DNA of 64,000 nt. Source: Paenibacillus sp. CF384. GTDB lineage: Bacteria; Bacillota; Bacilli; Paenibacillales; Paenibacillaceae. Each line of letters starts with the position of its first letter. Positions within the stretch are counted from its first letter, which is position 1. Shown here piece by piece: positions 62,009 to 64,000 of the stretch. The stretch spans positions 1 through 64,000 of the forward strand of contig NZ_FNNV01000001.1 in assembly GCF_900106745.1 (NCBI RefSeq). The letters run 5' to 3'. The position numbers and the translations under genes are program-made. The notes beneath the pieces are model-generated. The model saw nothing but the letters and a program-made list of their open reading frames with translations. It was not told the origin of the DNA and made no database searches.

Positions 62009-62130
62009 GGGCAGCGAATTTGTGCATGCATGAAATGGTCGTTCGTGATAATCATTCCTGCGCAGGGGCAACTTAACGGGGAGGAGCTGGATATGCAGCT
62101 CGACCACGCTACGCAGGAGGTTGCTCAATC

Positions 62131-62712
62131 ATGAATCGAATATTACGTAATGCGCCAGCCGTATTATTAGCCGGCCTTTTACTAATGACCGGACTTACCG
62201 AAGCTGCTCAGGCTAACGCCAGTGAAGCTGCAAAGCCGATGCGGCAAATGAGCGCGTCAGATGCGGCCATGGCGAAGAAGCTGCTGAACAGCTTCTATAA
62301 GCCTGCGCTGAACGGCAGGTTTCCCGGCTCGGTGAACGGGGTGAAAGTCGGGGTAAGTACCCGGAAGAACGTGCTTGGCATCATCGGCCAGCCAGACAAG
62401 ACGAGAACGGATGCGGACGGATTCGACATGTACTCGGCCGAGATGGGGCATCCCGGGTATGCCGTCGCTTATAAGTTGAACAAGGTTCGGGAAATCCGCT
62501 ACTTCGGGACAAATGTGGAACGAGAGACGAATATCGGCGGAATAACGAAACGTATGCTCTTCGCGGCTTGGGGTGCACCTTCCGCATCGGTCAAGATTCG
62601 CAATGGCTCCTTGGTGCAGCAGAAGATCACGTACAACCGCGGACCCTATAAACTGGCGTTTATATTCAATTCCGGCACGAATCTCGATCACATTAATCTG
62701 TTGAAACGTTAA
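62131..62712 (+). CDS. YjgB family exported protein (DUF4309)
   Basis: The 193-residue product has a signal peptide (TEAAQANA), and a C-terminal DUF4309-like domain with NGVKVGVSTRKNVLGIIGQPDKTRTDADGF and LFAAWGAPSAS, the repeated G.P pattern of small exported folds in Bacillota. Function is not known. It lies 122 nt after the Gly-rich gene with its own ribosome binding site (AGGAGG). The terminator at 62736 follows. Confidence 0.82.
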   Translation: MNRILRNAPAVLLAGLLLMTGLTEAAQANASEAAKPMRQMSASDAAMAKKLLNSFYKPALNGRFPGSVNGVKVGVSTRKNVLGIIGQPDKTRTDADGFDMYSAEMGHPGYAVAYKLNKVREIRYFGTNVERETNIGGITKRMLFAAWGAPSASVKIRNGSLVQQKITYNRGPYKLAFIFNSGTNLDHINLLKR

Positions 62713-62735
62713 TGAGATCCGAACAACGCTCAATT

Positions 62736-62762
62736 AACCGCCTCCATAAGAGGCGGTTTTTT
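62736..62762 (+). terminator. Terminator after the YjgB-like gene
   Basis: AACCGCCTC (62736-62744) and GAGGCGGTT (62750-62758) form a 9-bp stem followed by T4. Confidence 0.93.
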
Positions 62763-62840
62763 GGTGCTTATGATTGTTACTCCATATGATTTCTTTAACC
62801 TGTGGTAAAATGAAGTTATCTATAAACAGGAGGGACTCTT

Positions 62841-63587
62841 GTGACAATTGGATCTCAAAACGATATCGATCGTTTGAAAGAAGTTGGCAAGATCGTTGCA
62901 TTGACGATTGCTGAAATGAAACGGCATGCACATATAGGAATGACAACAAAGGAACTGGATGATATTGGAGGACAGTTTTTGAAAAGGCATGGAGCTGTCT
63001 CAGCACCAAAGTCAACTTATAACTTCCCCGGCAATACCTGTATTAGTGTTAATCGCGAAGTTGCCCACGGAATTCCGGGAAGTCGTAAAATTCGACCTGG
63101 TGACTTAATCAATATCGATGTATCTGCCGAACTTGGCGGCTATTATGCAGATGCAGGGCACTCTTTTACGATCGCGCCTTCCGTTCCATCTTTAACTCGT
63201 CTCTGTCAATATACGCACGATACAATGATGAAAGTAATCTCTTCGCTGTCGCATGGAGTGAGATTGAATGAGATTGGAAGAATTATTGAAATCGAGGCTG
63301 CAAAAGGCGGCTATAAAATGATAAAAAATCTGTGCAGTCACGGTGTTGGGAAATCCCTGCACGAGGCACCGACAGAGATCCTTCCGTATTATAACAAGCA
63401 TGATAAACGCCTATTAAGAGAGGGCATGGTTATTACAATCGAACCTTTTTTGTCTACCCGTGCTGATTATGCCATTGAACAGTCGGATGGTTGGACTTTA
63501 TGCGTCCCAGACAATAGTTATGTGGCACAACATGAACATACGATTATCATTACAAAGAACCAACCCATTATCGTGACTGTAGCATAA
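62841..63587 (+). CDS. map: Methionine aminopeptidase, type I
   Basis: The 248-residue product has the type I MAP core: HGIPGSRKIRPGDLINIDVSAELGGYYADAGHSFTI (the metal-ligand Asp pair), NLCSHGVGKSLHEAP (His ligand), and ITIEPFLST (Glu), plus EHTIIIT at the end (final Glu). It removes the initiator Met from nascent proteins with two divalent metal ions. This is probably an extra copy like YflG rather than the ribosomal-cluster map. GTG 62841 has AGGAGG upstream. It precedes an SF0329-like gene by 37 nt. Confidence 0.93.
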   Translation: MTIGSQNDIDRLKEVGKIVALTIAEMKRHAHIGMTTKELDDIGGQFLKRHGAVSAPKSTYNFPGNTCISVNREVAHGIPGSRKIRPGDLINIDVSAELGGYYADAGHSFTIAPSVPSLTRLCQYTHDTMMKVISSLSHGVRLNEIGRIIEIEAAKGGYKMIKNLCSHGVGKSLHEAPTEILPYYNKHDKRLLREGMVITIEPFLSTRADYAIEQSDGWTLCVPDNSYVAQHEHTIIITKNQPIIVTVA

Positions 63588-63624
63588 ACCTGTACTGCTG
63601 TCTCACAGAACATCGGAGGATACT

Positions 63625-64000
63625 ATGTCTTGGAGTAAATTGAAACAACAACTGGAGAGTTTTCTTAGTCCTGCATTAATTGGCAGGGTCGAATACCGTG
63701 CAACAAGCTACCGTTATTCACCTGATAAAGCAGGTCATTGTTATATTGCGGTCGATAAGAAGAATGTGCTCAATATGAATGATTTAACGACACTAATTAA
63801 GTGGTATCAGTCCGAGCAGGAAATTAAGAATGATTCTGCTATTCAAATTCCGATTCATCAAGATGAAATCGAAGCAATCAGGAAAGAGACCAAGGGTCTG
63901 GTTCCGGAAGAGCGTCTGCAAGTCATTGCGAGAGGTAGAAGAATATCCGAGCTTGCCAAAGAGCTCCTGTCCGCACAGTCAACATTAAGCAAATCAAACT
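63625..64000 (+). CDS. SF0329-family protein (cut by window end)
   Basis: The frame from ATG 63625 is open to the window end (125 codons). The N-terminus MSWSKLKQQLESFLSPALIG and the segments RATSYRYSPDKAGHCYIAVDKKNVLNM and KGLVPEERLQVIARGR match the SF0329-like family of small conserved bacterial proteins of unknown function. GGAGG lies about six nt upstream. The stop codon is outside the window. It may be co-transcribed with the map-like gene. Confidence 0.82.
   Translation, partial: MSWSKLKQQLESFLSPALIGRVEYRATSYRYSPDKAGHCYIAVDKKNVLNMNDLTTLIKWYQSEQEIKNDSAIQIPIHQDEIEAIRKETKGLVPEERLQVIARGRRISELAKELLSAQSTLSKSN

Overview
The window reads as chromosome from an endospore-forming member of the Bacillota, most likely Paenibacillaceae. 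The support is a GerK-type spore germination operon, a SpoIIP-domain protein, a YjcZ-type small sporulation protein, copper-amine-oxidase-N surface proteins, YesM/YesN-type two-component genes, strong AGGAGG ribosome binding sites with many GTG/TTG starts, and tight intrinsic terminators. No rRNA, tRNA, CRISPR array, prophage module or insertion sequence was recognised. Genus assignment is inference; no database was searched.

Layout. 1-973: a symmetric intergenic repeat with units spaced exactly 50 bp, then a small ORF and an ASCH-domain gene. 1010-4628 (minus): germinant receptor operon gerKA-gerKC-gerKB. 4807-6293: divergent TetR regulator and short-chain dehydrogenase with a candidate shared operator. 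6477-11420: ROK regulator, MFS transporter, phospholipase-D-like protein and an enolase-superfamily enzyme, probably catabolic. 11552-13517: YjcZ-like peptide, then a YdcZ-Crp/Fnr-YdcZ transporter cassette. 13540-15644: a secreted protein with an L,D-transpeptidase-like motif, translationally coupled to a VanW-domain protein. 15730-19749: DUF418 membrane protein, methyltransferase, an SDR that seems to lack a standard start codon, and a close relative of hygromycin B phosphotransferase. 20003-23935: LysR regulator, TDT/SLAC1-type permease, two uncharacterised proteins and a putative ADP-ribosyltransferase-fold protein. 24882-28463: two small paralogous proteins and three glycan-modifying enzymes, perhaps spore-surface glycosylation. 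28609-34507: Ohr, RpiA, a 6-phosphogluconolactonase-like protein, rifampicin phosphotransferase, and an ArsR-VOC pair with a leaderless promoter. 34637-40493: AraC/FAD-oxidoreductase pair, TetR/SDR pair, alpha/beta hydrolase.

40637-46314 (minus) is a coherent extracytoplasmic redox-repair operon: ccdA, a TlpA-like lipoprotein, an MsrA-MsrB fusion lipoprotein, a YesN/YesM-type two-component system and a Crp/Fnr regulator. Electrons would pass from cytosolic thioredoxin through CcdA to the TlpA-like protein and on to MsrAB. 46543-51731: VanY-like carboxypeptidase, a copper-amine-oxidase-N protein, a three-gene DUF2089/SHOCT-like operon, a CopC-like protein and a VOC protein. 51917-59773: flippase-like membrane protein and glycosyltransferase, AraC regulator with sugar isomerase, hydroxynitrile-lyase-like cupin, BNR-repeat protein, glycosyltransferase. 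59850-64000: SpoIIP-domain amidase, Gly-rich protein, YjgB-like protein, methionine aminopeptidase, and an SF0329-family gene cut by the window end.

Most genes sit in one- to six-gene units bounded by clear hairpin terminators. The strongest candidates for follow-up are the 50-bp-phased inverted repeat at 86-270, the redox-repair operon with its two regulators, the DUF2089 operon with a 12-bp perfect inverted repeat, the DUF7002/DarT-like protein, and the resistance-type genes (hph-like, rph).
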